A model generated the notes under the pieces. It did no database searches, had not been told where the DNA came from, and saw nothing but the letters and a program-made list of their open reading frames with translations. Positions 49,901 to 62,777 of a stretch of 64,000 nt of DNA are shown here, in pieces. Within the stretch, counting starts at the first letter, position 1, and each line of letters begins with the position of its first letter. This DNA comes from Rhabditoides inermis (taxonomy: Eukaryota; Nematoda; Chromadorea; Rhabditida; Rhabditidae): contig CAWZYM010000276.1 of the NCBI GenBank assembly GCA_963966185.1, positions 643,501-707,500 on the forward strand, read 5' to 3'. The position numbers and the translations under genes were made by a program.

Positions 49901-52369
49901 GCGCGCTTCTCTCACTTTCTGAAAACAGTCTACTCAATGGTTCGAAGATGAAACGTTTCGGATCATTCACAAAACTGCTTGATTCACGTCACGCACGCTT
50001 CTAGCACTTTCTGACAACGCCCTATGCGATGGTTCGAAGTTGAAACGCTTCGGATCATTCACAAAACGCGCGCTTCTCTCACTTTCTGAAAGCAGTCTAC
50101 TCAATGGTTCGAAGATGAAACGTTTCGGATCATTCACAACACTGTTTGATTCACGTAACGCACGCTTCGTTTCGGATCATTCACAGAACTGCTTGATTCA
50201 CGTCACGCACGCTTCTAGCACCTTTTGACAACGTCCTATGCAATGGTTCGAAGTTGAAACGCTTCGGATCATTCACAGAACGCGCGCTTCTCTCACTTTC
50301 TGAAAACAGTCTACTCAATGGTTCGAAGATGAAACGTTTCGGATCATTCACAAAACTGCTTGATTCACGTCACGCACGCTTCTAGCACTTTCTGACAACG
50401 CCCTATGCGATGGTTCGAAGTTGAAACGCTTCGGATCATTCACAAAACGCGCGCTTCTCTCACTTTCTGAAAGCAGTCTACTCAATGGTTCGAAGATGAA
50501 ACGTTTCGGATCATTCACAACACTGTTTGATTCACGTAACGCAAGCTTCGTTTCGGATCATTCACAGAACTGCTTGATTCACGTCACGCACGCTTCTAGC
50601 ACCTTTTGACAACGTCCTATGCAATGGTTCGAAGTTGAAACGCTTCGGATCATTCACAAAACGCGCGCTTCTCTCACTTTCTGAAAACAGTCTACTCAAT
50701 GGTTCGAAGATGAAACGTTTCGGATCATTCACAAAACTGCTTGATTCACGTCACGCACGCTTCTAGCACCTTCTGACAACGCCCTATGCGATGGTTCGAA
50801 GTTGAAACGCTACGGATCATTCACAAAACGCGCGCTTTTCTCACTTTTTGAAAACAGTCTACTCAATGGTTCGAAGATGAAACGTTTCGGATCATTCACA
50901 AAACTGCTTGATTCACGTCACGCACGCTTCTCTCACTTTTTGAAAACAGTCTACTCAATGGTTCGAAGTTGAAACGCTTCGGATCATTCACAAAACGCGC
51001 GCTTTTCTCACTTTTTGAAAACAGTCTACTCAATGGTTCGAAGATGAAACGTTTCGGATCATTTACAAATCTGCTCGATTCACGTCACGCACGCTTCTAG
51101 CACCTTCTGACAACGTCCTATGCAATGGTTCGAAGTTGAAAAGCTTCGGATCTCTCACAAAACGCGCGCTTCTCTCACTTTCTGAAAACAGTCTACTCAA
51201 TGGTTCGAAGATGAAACGTTTCGGATCATTTACAAAACTGCTTGATTCACGTCACGCACGCTTCTAGCACCTTCTGACAACGTCCTATGCAATGGTTCGA
51301 AGTTGAAAAGCTTCGGATCTTTCACAAAACGCGCGCTTCTCTCACTTTCTGAAAACAGTCTACTCAATGGTTCGAAGATGAAACGTTTCGGATCATTCAC
51401 AAAACTGCTTGATTCACGTCACGCACGCTTCTAGCACTTTCTGACAACGCCCTATGCGATGGTTCGAAGTTGAAACGCTTCGGATCATTCACAAAACGCG
51501 CGCTTCTCTCACTTTCTGAAAGCAGTCTACTCAATGGTTCGAAGATGAAACGTTTCGGATCATTCACAACACTGTTTGATTCACGTAACGCACGCTTCGT
51601 TTCGGATCATTCACAGAACTGCTTGATTCACGTCACGCACGCTTCTAGCACCTTTTGACAACGTCCTATGCAATGGTTCGAAGTTGAAACGCTTCGGATC
51701 ATTCACAAAACGCGCGCTTCTCTCACTTTCTGAAAACAGTCTACTCAATGGTTCGAAGATGAAACGTTTCGGATCATTCACAAAACTGCTTGATTCACGT
51801 CACGCACGCTTCTAGCACCTTCTGACAACGCCCTATGCGATGGTTCGAAGTTGAAACGCTACGGATCATTCACAAAACGCGCGCTTTTCTCACTTTTTGA
51901 AAACAGTCTACTCAATGGTTCGAAGATGAAACGTTTCGGATCATTCACAAAACTGCTTGATTCACGTCACGCACGCTTCTCTCACTTTTTGAAAACAGTC
52001 TACTCAATGGTTCGAAGTTGAAACGCTTCGGATCATTCACAAAACGCGCGCTTTTCTCACTTTTTGAAAACAGTCTACTCAATAGTTCGAAGATGAAACG
52101 TTTCGGATCATTTACAAAACTGCTCGATTCACGTCACGCACGCTTCTAGCACCTTCTGACAACGTCCTATGCAATGGTTCGAAGTTGAAAAGCTTCGGAT
52201 CTTTCACAAAACGCGCGCTTCTCTCACTTTCTGAAAACAGTCTACTCAATGGTTCGAAGATGAAACGTTTCGGATCATTCACAAAACTGCTTGATTCACG
52301 TCACGCACGCTTCTAGCACTTTCTGACAACGCCCTATGCGATGGTTCGAAGTTGAAACGCTTCGGATCA

Positions 52370-55300
52370 TTCACAAAACGCGCGCTTTTCTCACTTTTTG
52401 AAAACAGTCTACTCAATGGTTCGAAGATGAAACGTTTCGGATCATTCACAAAACTGCTTGATTCACGTCACGCACGCTTCTCTCACTTTTTGAAAACAGT
52501 CTACTCAATGGTTCGAAGTTGAAACGCTTCGGATCATTCACAAAACGCGCGCTTTTCTCACTTTTTGAAAACAGTCTACTCAATGGTTCGAAGATGAAAC
52601 GTTTCGGATCATTTACAAAACTGCTCGATTCACGTCACGCACGCTTCTAGCACTTTCTGACAACGCCCTATGCAATGGTTCGAAGTTGAAACGCTTCGGA
52701 TCATTCACGAAACGCGCGCTTCTCTCACTCTGAAAACAGTCTACTCAATGGTTCGAAGATGAAACGTTTCGGAACATTTACAAAACTGCTCGATTCACGT
52801 CACGCACGCTTCTAGCACCTTCTGACAACGTCCTATGCAATGGTTCGAAGTTGAAAAGCTTCGGATCTTTCACAAAACGCGCGCTTCTCTCACTTTCTGA
52901 AAACAGTCTACTCAATGGTTCGAAGATGAAACGTTTCGGATCATTCACAAAACTGCTTGATTCACGTCACGCACGCTTCTAGCACTTTCTGACAACGCCC
53001 TATGCGATGGTTCGAAGTTGAAACGCTTCGGATCATTCACAAAACGCGCGCTTTTCTCACTTTTTGAAAACAGTCTACTCAATGGTTCGAAGATGAAACG
53101 TTTCGGATCATTCACAAAACTGCTTGATTCACGTCACGCACGCTTCTAGCACCTTCTGACAACGCCCTATGCGATGGTTCGAAGTTGAAACGCTACGGAT
53201 CATTCACAAAACGCGCGCTTTTCTCACTTTTTGAAAACAGTCTACTCAATGGTTCGAAGATGAAACGTTTCGGATCATTCACAAAACTGCTTGATTCACG
53301 TCACGCACGCTTCTCTCACTTTTTGAAAACAGTCTACTCAATGGTTCGAAGTTGAAACGCTTCGGATCATTCACAAAACGCGCGCTTTTCTCACTTTTTG
53401 AAAACAGTCTACTCAATGGTTCGAAGATGAAACGTTTCGGATCATTTACAAAACTGCTCGATTCACGTCACGCACGCTTCTAGCACCTTCTGACAACGTC
53501 CTATGCAATGGTTCGAAGTTGAAAAGCTTCGGATCTTTCACAAAACGCGCGCTTCTCTCACTTTCTGAAAACAGTCTACTCAATGGTTCGAAGATGAAAC
53601 GTTTCGGATCATTCACAAAACTGCTTGATTCACGTCACGCACGCTTCTAGCACTTTCTGACAACGTCCTCTGCAATGGTTCGAAGTTGAAACGCTTCGGA
53701 TCATTCACAAAACGCGCGCTTCTCTCACTTTCTGAAAACAGTCTACTCAATGGTTCGAAGATGAAACGTTTCGGATCATTCACAAAACTGCTTGATTCAC
53801 GTCACGCACGCTTCTAGCACCTTTTGACAACGCCCTATGCATTTGTTCGAAGTTGAAACGCTACGGATCATTCACAAAACGCGCGCTTTTCTCACTTTTT
53901 GAAAACAGTCTACTCAATGGTTCGAAGATGAAACGTTTCGGATCATTCACAAAACTGCTTGATTCACGTCACGCACGCTTCTCTCACTTTTTGAAAACAG
54001 TCTACTCAATGGTTCGAAGTTGAAACACTTCGGATCATTCACAAAACGCGCGCTTTTCTCACTTTTTGAAAACAGTCTACTCAATGGTTCGAAGATGAAA
54101 CGTTTCGGATCATTTACAAAACTGCTCGATTCACGTCACGCACGCTTCTAGCACTTTCTGACAACGCCCTATGCAATGGTTCGAAGTTGAAACGCTTCGG
54201 ATCATTCACGAAACGCGCGCTTCTCTCACTCTGAAAACAGTCTACTCAATGGTTCGAAGATGAAACGTTTCGGAACATTTACAAAACTGCTCGATTCACG
54301 TCACGCACGCTTCTAGCACCTTCTGACAACGTCCTATGCAATGGTTCGAAGTTGAAAAGCTTCGGATCTTTCACAAAACGCGCGCTTCTCTCACTTTCTG
54401 AAAACAGTCTACTCAATGGTTCGAAGATGAAACGTTTCGGATCATTCACAAAACTGCTTGATTCACGTCACGCACGCTTCTAGCACTTTCTGACAACGCC
54501 CTATGCGATGGTTCGAAGTTGAAACGCTTCGGATCATTCACAAAACGCGCGCTTTTCTCACTTTTTGAAAACAGTCTACTCAATGGTTCGAAGATGAAAC
54601 GTTTCGGATCATTCACAAAACTGCTTGATTCACGTCACGCACGCTTCTAGCACCTTCTGACAACGCCCTATGCGATGGTTCGAAGTTGAAACGCTACGGA
54701 TCATTCACAAAACGCGCGCTTTTCTCACTTTTTGAAAACAGTCTACTCAATGGTTCGAAGATGAAACGTTTCGGATCATTCACAAAACTGCTTGATTCAC
54801 GTCACGCACGCTTCTCTCACTTTTTGAAAACAGTCTACTCAATGGTTCGAAGTTGAAACGCTTCGGATCATTCACAAAACGCGCGCTTTTCTCACTTTTT
54901 GAAAACAGTCTACTCAATGGTTCGAAGATGAAACGTTTCGGATCATTTACAAAACTGCTCGATTCACGTCACGCACGCTTCTAGCACCTTCTGACAACGT
55001 CCTATGCAATGGTTCGAAGTTGAAAAGCTTCGGATCTTTCACAAAACGCGCGCTTCTCTCACTTTCTGAAAACAGTCTACTCAATGGTTCGAAGATGAAA
55101 CGTTTCGGATCATTCACAAAACTGCTTGATTCACGTCACGCACGCTTCTAGCACTTTCTGACAACGTCCTCTGCAATGGTTCGAAGTTGAAACGCTTCGG
55201 ATCATTCACAAAACGCGCGCTTCTCTCACTTTCTGAAAACAGTCTACTCAATGGTTCGAAGATGAAACGTTTCGGATCATTCACAAAACTGCTTGATTCA

Positions 55301-55371
55301 CGTCACGCACGCTTCTAGCACCTTTTGACAACGCCCTATGCATTTGTTCGAAGTTGAAACGCTACGGATCA
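52370..55371 (+). repeat. Tandem duplication, 1501-bp module
   Basis: Copies at about 52370-53870 and 53871-55371. Shared rare variants at offset 1501 are cattcacgaaacg, a 3-base deletion in ctctcactctgaaaac and ggaacattt (52771 and 54272). The same trio appears again near 60618-60685 and 63735-63805. Confidence 0.85.
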
Positions 55372-57659
55372 TTCACAAAACGCGCGCTTTTCTCACTTTT
55401 TGAAAACAGTCTACTCAATGGTTCGAAGATGAAACGTTTCGGATCATTCACAAAACTGCTTGATTCACGTCACGCACGCTTCTCTCACTTTTTGAAAACA
55501 GTCTACTCAATGGTTCGAAGTTGAAACACTTCGGATCATTCACAAAACGCGCGCTTTTCTCACTTTTTGAAAACAGTCTACTCAATGGTTCGAAGATGAA
55601 ACGTTTCGGATCATTTACAAAACTGCTTGATTCACGTCACGCACGCTTCTAGCACCTTCTGACAACGTCCTATGCAATGGTTCGAAGTTGAAAAGCTTCG
55701 GATCTCTCACAAAACGCGCGCTTCTCTCACTTTCTGAAAACAGTCTACTCAATGGTTCGAAGATGAAACGTTTCGGATCATTTACAAAACTGCTTGATTC
55801 ACGTCACGCACGCTTCTAGCACCTTCTGACAACGTCCTATGCAATGGTTCGAAGTTGAAAAGCTTCGGATCATTCACAAAACGCGCGCTTCTCTCACTTT
55901 CTGAAAGCAGTCTACTCAATGGTTCGAAGATGAAACGTTTCGGATCATTCACAACACTGTTTGATTCACGTAACGCACGCTTCGTTTCGGATCATTCACA
56001 GAACTGCTTGATTCACGTCACGCACGCTTCTAGCACCTTTTGACAACGTCCTATGCAATGGTTCGAAGTTGAAACGCTTCGGATCATTCACAAAACGCGC
56101 GCTTCTCTCACTTTCTGAAAACAGTCTACTCAATGGTTCGAAGATGAAACGTTTCGGATCATTCACAAAACTGCTTGATTCACGTCACGCACGCTTCTCT
56201 CACTTTTTGAAAACAGTCTACTCAATGGTTCGAAGTTGAAACGCTTCGGATCATTCACAAAACGCGCGCTTTTCTCACTTTTTGAAAACAGTCTACTCAA
56301 TGGTTCGAAGATGAAACGTTTCGGATCATTTACAAAACTGCTCGATTCACGTCACGCACGCTTCTAGCACCTTCTGACAACGTCCTATGCAATGGTTCGA
56401 AGTTGAAAAGCTTCGGATCTTTCACAAAACGCGCGCTTCTCTCACTTTCTGAAAACAGTCTACTCAATGGTTCGAAGATGAAACGTTTCGGATCATTCAC
56501 AAAACTGCTTGATTCACGTCACGCACGCTTCTAGCACCTTCTGACAACGCCCTATGCAATGGTTCGAAGTTGAAACGCTTCGGATCATTCACAAAACGCG
56601 CGCTTTTCTCACTTTTTGAAAACAGTCTACTCAATGGTTCGAAGATGAAACGTTTCGGATCATTCACAAAACTGCTTGATTCACGTCACGCACGCTTCTC
56701 TCACTTTTTGAAAACAGTCTACTCAATGGTTCGAAGTTGAAACGCTTCGGATCATTCACAAAACGCGCGCTTTTCTCACTTTTTGAAAACAGTCTACTCA
56801 ATGGTTCGAAGATGAAACGTTTCGGATCATTTACAAAACTGCTCGATTCACGTCACGCACGCTTCTAGCACTTTCTGACAACGCCCTATGCAATGGTTCG
56901 AAGTTGAAACGCTTCGGATCATTCACAAAACGCGCGCTTCTCTCACTTTCTGAAAACAGTCTACTCAATGGTTCGAAGATGAAACGTTTCGGATCATTCA
57001 CAAAACTGCTTGATTCACGTCACGCACGCTTCTAGCACTTTCTGACAACGCCCTATGCGATGGTTCGAAGTTGAAACGCTTCGGATCATTCACAAAACGC
57101 GCGCTTTTCTCACTTTTTGAAAACAGTCTACTCAATGGTTCGAAGATGAAACGTTTCGGATCATTCACAAAACTGCTTGATTCACGTCACGCACGCTTCT
57201 AGCACTTTCTGACAACGTCCTCTGCAATGGTTCGAAGTTGAAACGCTTCGGATCATTCACAAAACGCGCGCTTCTCTCACTTTCTGAAAACAGTCTACTC
57301 AATGGTTCGAAGATGAAACGTTTCGGATCATTCACAAAACTGCTTGATTCACGTCACGCACGCTTCTAGCACCTTTTGACAACGCCCTATGCATTTGTTC
57401 GAAGTTGAAACGCTACGGATCATTCACAAAACGCGCGCTTTTCTCACTTTTTGAAAACAGTCTACTCAATGGTTCGAAGATGAAACGTTTCGGATCATTC
57501 ACAAAACTGCTTGATTCACGTCACGCACGCTTCTCTCACTTTTTGAAAACAGTCTACTCAATGGTTCGAAGTTGAAACACTTCGGATCATTCACAAAACG
57601 CGCGCTTTTCTCACTTTTTGAAAACAGTCTACTCAATGGTTCGAAGATGAAACGTTTCG

Positions 57660-60277
57660 GATCATTTACAAAACTGCTTGATTCACGTCACGCACGCTTC
57701 TAGCACCTTCTGACAACGTCCTATGCAATGGTTCGAAGTTGAAAAGCTTCGGATCTCTCACAAAACGCGCGCTTCTCTCACTTTCTGAAAACAGTCTACT
57801 CAATGGTTCGAAGATGAAACGTTTCGGATCATTTACAAAACTGCTTGATTCACGTCACGCACGCTTCTAGCACCTTCTGACAACGTCCTATGCAATGGTT
57901 CGAAGTTGAAAAGCTTCGGATCTTTCACAAAACGCGCGCTTCTCTCACTTTCTGAAAACAGTCTACTCAATGGTTCGAAGATGAAACGTTTCGGATCATT
58001 CACAAAACTGCTTGATTCACATCACGCACGCTTCTAGCACTTTCTGACAACGCCCTATGCGATGGTTCGAAGTTGAAACGCTTCGGATCATTCACAAAAC
58101 GCGCGCTTCTCTCACTTTCTGAAAGCAGTCTACTCAATGGTTCGAAGATGAAACGTTTCGGATCATTCACAACACTGTTTGATTCACGTAACGCACGCTT
58201 CGTTTCGGATCATTTACAAAACTGCTTGATTCACGTCACGCACGCTTCTAGCACCTTCTGACAACGTCCTATGCAATGGTTCGAAGTTGAAACGCTTCGG
58301 ATCATTCACAAAACGCGCGCTTCTCTCACTTTCTGAAAACAGTCTACTCAATGGTTCGAAGATGAAACGTTTCGGATCATTCACAAAACTGCTTGATTCA
58401 CGTCACGCACGCTTCTAGCACCTTCTGACAACGCCCTATGCGATGGTTCGAAGTTGAAACGCTACGGATCATTCACAAAACGCGCGCTTTTCTCACTTTT
58501 TGAAAACAGTCTACTCAATGGTTCGAAGATGAAACGTTTCGGATCATTCACAAAACTGCTTGATTCACGTCACGCACGCTTCTCTCACTTTTTGAAAACA
58601 GTCTACTCAATGGTTCGAAGTTGAAACGCTTCGGATCATTCACAAAACGCGCGCTTTTCTCACTTTTTGAAAACAGTCTACTCAAATGGTTCGAAGATGA
58701 AACGTTTCGGATCATTTACAAAACTGCTCGATTCACGTCACGCACGCTTCTAGCACCTTCTGACAACGTCCTATGCAATGGTTCGAAGTTGAAAAGCTTC
58801 GGATCTTTCACAAAACGCGCGCTTCTTTCACTTTCTGAAAACAGTCTACTCAATGGTTCGAAGATGAAACGTTTCGGATCATTCACAAAACTGCTTGATT
58901 CACGTCACGCACGCTTCTAGCACCTTCTGACAACGCCCTATGCAATGGTTCGAAGTTGAAACGCTTCGGATCATTCACAAAACTGTTTGATTCACGTCAC
59001 GCACGCTTCTAGCACCTTCTGACAACGTCCTATGCAATGGTTCGAAGTTGAAAAGCTTCGGATCTCTCACAAAACGCGCGCTTCTCTCACTTTCTGAAAA
59101 CAGTCTACTCAATGGTTCGAAGATGAAACGTTTCGGATCATTTACAAAACTGCTTGATTCACGTCACGCACGCTTCTAGCACCTTCTGACAACGTCCTAT
59201 GCAATGGTTCGAAGTTGAAAAGCTTCGGATCTTTCACAAAACGCGCGCTTCTCTCACTTTCTGAAAACAGTCTACTCAATGGTTCGAAGATGAAACGTTT
59301 CGGATCATTCACAAAACTGCTTGATTCACATCACGCACGCTTCTAGCACTTTCTGACAACGCCCTATGCGATGGTTCGAAGTTGAAACGCTTCGGATCAT
59401 TCACAAAACGCGCGCTTCTCTCACTTTCTGAAAGCAGTCTACTCAATGGTTCGAAGATGAAACGTTTCGGATCATTCACAACACTGTTTGATTCACGTAA
59501 CGCACGCTTCGTTTCGGATCATTTACAAAACTGCTTGATTCACGTCACGCACGCTTCTAGCACCTTCTGACAACGTCCTATGCAATGGTTCGAAGTTGAA
59601 ACGCTTCGGATCATTCACAAAACGCGCGCTTCTCTCACTTTCTGAAAACAGTCTACTCAATGGTTCGAAGATGAAACGTTTCGGATCATTCACAAAACTG
59701 CTTGATTCACGTCACGCACGCTTCTAGCACCTTCTGACAACGCCCTATGCGATGGTTCGAAGTTGAAACGCTACGGATCATTCACAAAACGCGCGCTTTT
59801 CTCACTTTTTGAAAACAGTCTACTCAATGGTTCGAAGATGAAACGTTTCGGATCATTCACAAAACTGCTTGATTCACGTCACGCACGCTTCTCTCACTTT
59901 TTGAAAACAGTCTACTCAATGGTTCGAAGTTGAAACGCTTCGGATCATTCACAAAACGCGCGCTTTTCTCACTTTTTGAAAACAGTCTACTCAAATGGTT
60001 CGAAGATGAAACGTTTCGGATCATTTACAAAACTGCTCGATTCACGTCACGCACGCTTCTAGCACCTTCTGACAACGTCCTATGCAATGGTTCGAAGTTG
60101 AAAAGCTTCGGATCTTTCACAAAACGCGCGCTTCTTTCACTTTCTGAAAACAGTCTACTCAATGGTTCGAAGATGAAACGTTTCGGATCATTCACAAAAC
60201 TGCTTGATTCACGTCACGCACGCTTCTAGCACCTTCTGACAACGCCCTATGCAATGGTTCGAAGTTGAAACGCTTCG
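57660..60277 (+). repeat. Tandem duplication, 1309-bp module
   Basis: Copies at about 57660-58968 and 58969-60277. Private variants match exactly: ttcacatcacgcacg (58018 and 59327), an extra A in actcaaatgg (near 58685 and 59994) and cttctttcac (58833 and 60142). I saw no difference where I compared them. The junction at about 58969 joins an L front (aactgtttgattcacg) in place of an S front. Confidence 0.87.
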
Positions 60278-62275
60278 GATCATTCACAAAACGCGCGCTT
60301 TTCTCACTTTTTGAAAACAGTCTACTCAATGGTTCGAAGATGAAACGTTTCGGATCATTCACAAAACTGCTTGATTCACGTCACGCACGCTTCTCTCACT
60401 TTTTGAAAACAGTCTACTCAATGGTTCGAAGTTGAAACGCTTCGGATCATTCACAAAACGCGCGCTTTTCTCACTTTTTGAAAACAGTCTACTCAATGGT
60501 TCGAAGATGAAACGTTTCGGATCATTTACAAAACTGCTCGATTCACGTCACGCACGCTTCTAGCACTTTCTGACAACGCCCTATGCAATGGTTCGAAGTT
60601 GAAACGCTTCGGATCATTCACGAAACGCGCGTTTCTCTCACTCTGAAAACAGTCTACTCAATGGTTCGAAGATGAAACGTTTCGGAACATTTACAAAACT
60701 GCTCGATTCACGTCACGCACGCTTCTAGCACCTTCTGACAACGTCCTATGCAATGGTTCGAAGTTGAAAAGCTTCGGATCTTTCACAAAACGCGCGCTTC
60801 TCTCACTTTCTGAAAACAGTCTACTCAATGGTTCGAAGATGAAACGTTTCGGATCATTCACAAAACTGCTTGATTCACGTCACGCACGCTTCTAGCACTT
60901 TCTGACAACGCCCTATGCGATGGTTCGAAGTTGAAACGCTTCGGATCATTCACAAAACGCGCGCTTTTCTCACTTTTTGAAAACAGTCTACTCAATGGTT
61001 CGAAGATGAAACGTTTCGGATCATTCACAAAACTGCTTGATTCACGTCACGCACGCTTCTCTCACTTTTTGAAAACAGTCTACTCAATGGTTCGAAGTTG
61101 AAACGCTTCGGATCATTCACAAAACGCGCGCTTTTCTCACTTTTTGAAAACAGTTTACTCAATGGTTCGAAGATGAAACGTTTCGGATCATTTACAAAAC
61201 TGCTCGATTCACGTCACGCACGCTTCTAGCACCTTCTGACAACGTCCTTTGCAATGGTTCGAAGTTGAAAAGCTTCGGATCTTTCACAAAACGCGCGCTT
61301 CTCTCACTTTCTGAAAACAGTCTACTCAATGGTTCGAAGATGAAACGTTTCGGATCATTCACAAAACTGCTTGATTCACGTCACGCACGCTTCTAGCACT
61401 TTCTGACAACGCCCCATGCGATGGTTCGAAGTTGAAACGCTTCGGATCATTCACAAAACGCGCGCTTCTCTCACTTTCTGAAAACAGTCTACTCAATGGT
61501 TCGAAGATGAAACGTTTCGGATCATTCACAGAACTGCTTGTTTCACGTAACGCACGCTTTTCTCACCTTCTGAAAACAGTCTACTCAATGGTTCAAAGAT
61601 TAAACGTTTCGGATCAGTTATAGCACTGCTTGATTCACGTAACGCACGCTTCTCTCACTTTTTGAAAACAGTCTACTCGATGGTTCGAAGTTGAAACACT
61701 TCGGATCATTCAAAAAACGCGCGCTTCTCTCACTTTTTGAAAACAGTCTACTCAATGGTTCGAAGTTGAAACGTTTCAGATAGTTCACAAAACTGCTTGA
61801 TTTACGTCACGCACGCTTCTAGCACCTTCTGACAACGTCCTATGCAATGGTTCGAAGTTGAAACGCTTCGGATCATTCACAAAACGCGCGCTTCTCTCAC
61901 CTTCTGAAAACAGTCTACTCAATGGTTCAAAGATGAAACGTTCCGGATCATTTACAGCACTGCTTGATTCACGTAACGCACGCTTCTCTCACTTTCTGAA
62001 AACAGTCTACTCAATGGTTCAAAGATGAAACGTTCCGGATCATTTACAGCACTGCTAGATTCACGTAACGCACGCTTCTCTCACTTTCTGAAAACAGTCA
62101 ACTCAATGGTTCGAAGATGAAACGTTTCGGATCATTCACAAAACTGCTTGATTCACGTCACGCACGCTTCTAGCACCTTCTGACATCGTCCTATGCAATG
62201 GTTCGAAGTTGAAACGCTTCTGATCATTCACAAAACGCGCGCTTCTCTCACTTTCTGAAAACAGTCTACTCAATG

Positions 62276-62283
62276 GTTCGAAG
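62276..62283 (+). repeat. Target-site duplication, left (8 bp)
   Basis: gttcgaag next to the left MITE tip, repeated exactly at 62778-62785. It fits the hAT target pattern nTnnnnAn and is centred on the satellite's ttcgaa palindrome. Confidence 0.9.
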
Positions 62284-62777
62284 TAGAGTTTCGTTCGGCT
62301 GCCGAAATGACGACCGAAAAATAGACATTTCGGCAAATGATGACCGATTTCGGAATTTCCGAAATGGCCGATCCCGAAATCCGATCTGTTCGGCAATGAC
62401 CGAACCGAAGTTTCGGAAACCGTTTCGGAATCGTTCGGCGCGGCCGTTCCTTTCGGCCGCGCTTTTCGGAATTGCCGAAAAATATTAGAATAATTTCTGG
62501 AAGGAGGGATTTTCGCTTGACTCGACCGTGTTCACGAGTTGATAGTGGAGAATGAGTGAACCATCGGTGAGTTACATTTCATCAATATCATGCAAATGTG
62601 TTTTTCGGAATTTCCGAAATGGCGCGACCCGAGTTCGGTCATTGCCGTTTCGGCGCGCGCCGAACAGACGGTCGTTCGGTTCGGAAATTCCGAAAAGTGT
62701 TCGGTTATTTCCGAAACGGAAATTTCGAAATCGTCATTTTTCGGAAATGTCCGTTTCGGAAATCGAACGAAACTCTA
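62284..62777. mobile_element. 494-bp hAT-type MITE
   Basis: Tips TAGAGTTTCGTTCG are perfectly inverted over 14 bp, with looser inverted similarity further in (ccgaaa and ccgaaaaa words). The tip fits the hAT pattern (C/T)A(A/G)NG, and the flanks are an exact 8-bp duplication, the hAT length. The interior is packed with ttcgg/ccgaa words. The 19-base word ttcggaatttccgaaatgg occurs in both halves. The centre (about 62480-62600) is unique. No transposase frame exists: the frames present merely read through the ttcgg words. It depends on an enzyme encoded elsewhere. Confidence 0.9.
62438..62462. other. GC-rich hairpin in the hAT MITE
   Basis: Perfect 9-bp stem gcgcggccg/cggccgcgc with the loop ttccttt. 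A second structure, the 16-bp perfect palindrome ttcggcgcgcgccgaa, lies at 62649-62664 in the other half. Strong structure at these points is common in MITEs. No function is shown. Confidence 0.7.

Larger units (their letters stand above)
43998..62283 (+). repeat. Satellite array, block C
   Basis: 18 kb of satellite in the same orientation. It is richer than blocks A and B in hybrid L-front/S-back units, the HindIII-site variant and, from about 49 kb, the ctgctcgattc variant. S units with gaaagcag mark T-containing modules (45.8-59.5 kb). Several module duplications are nested here. Its last part, from about 61.5 kb, is more divergent. No gene is seen. Confidence 0.96.
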
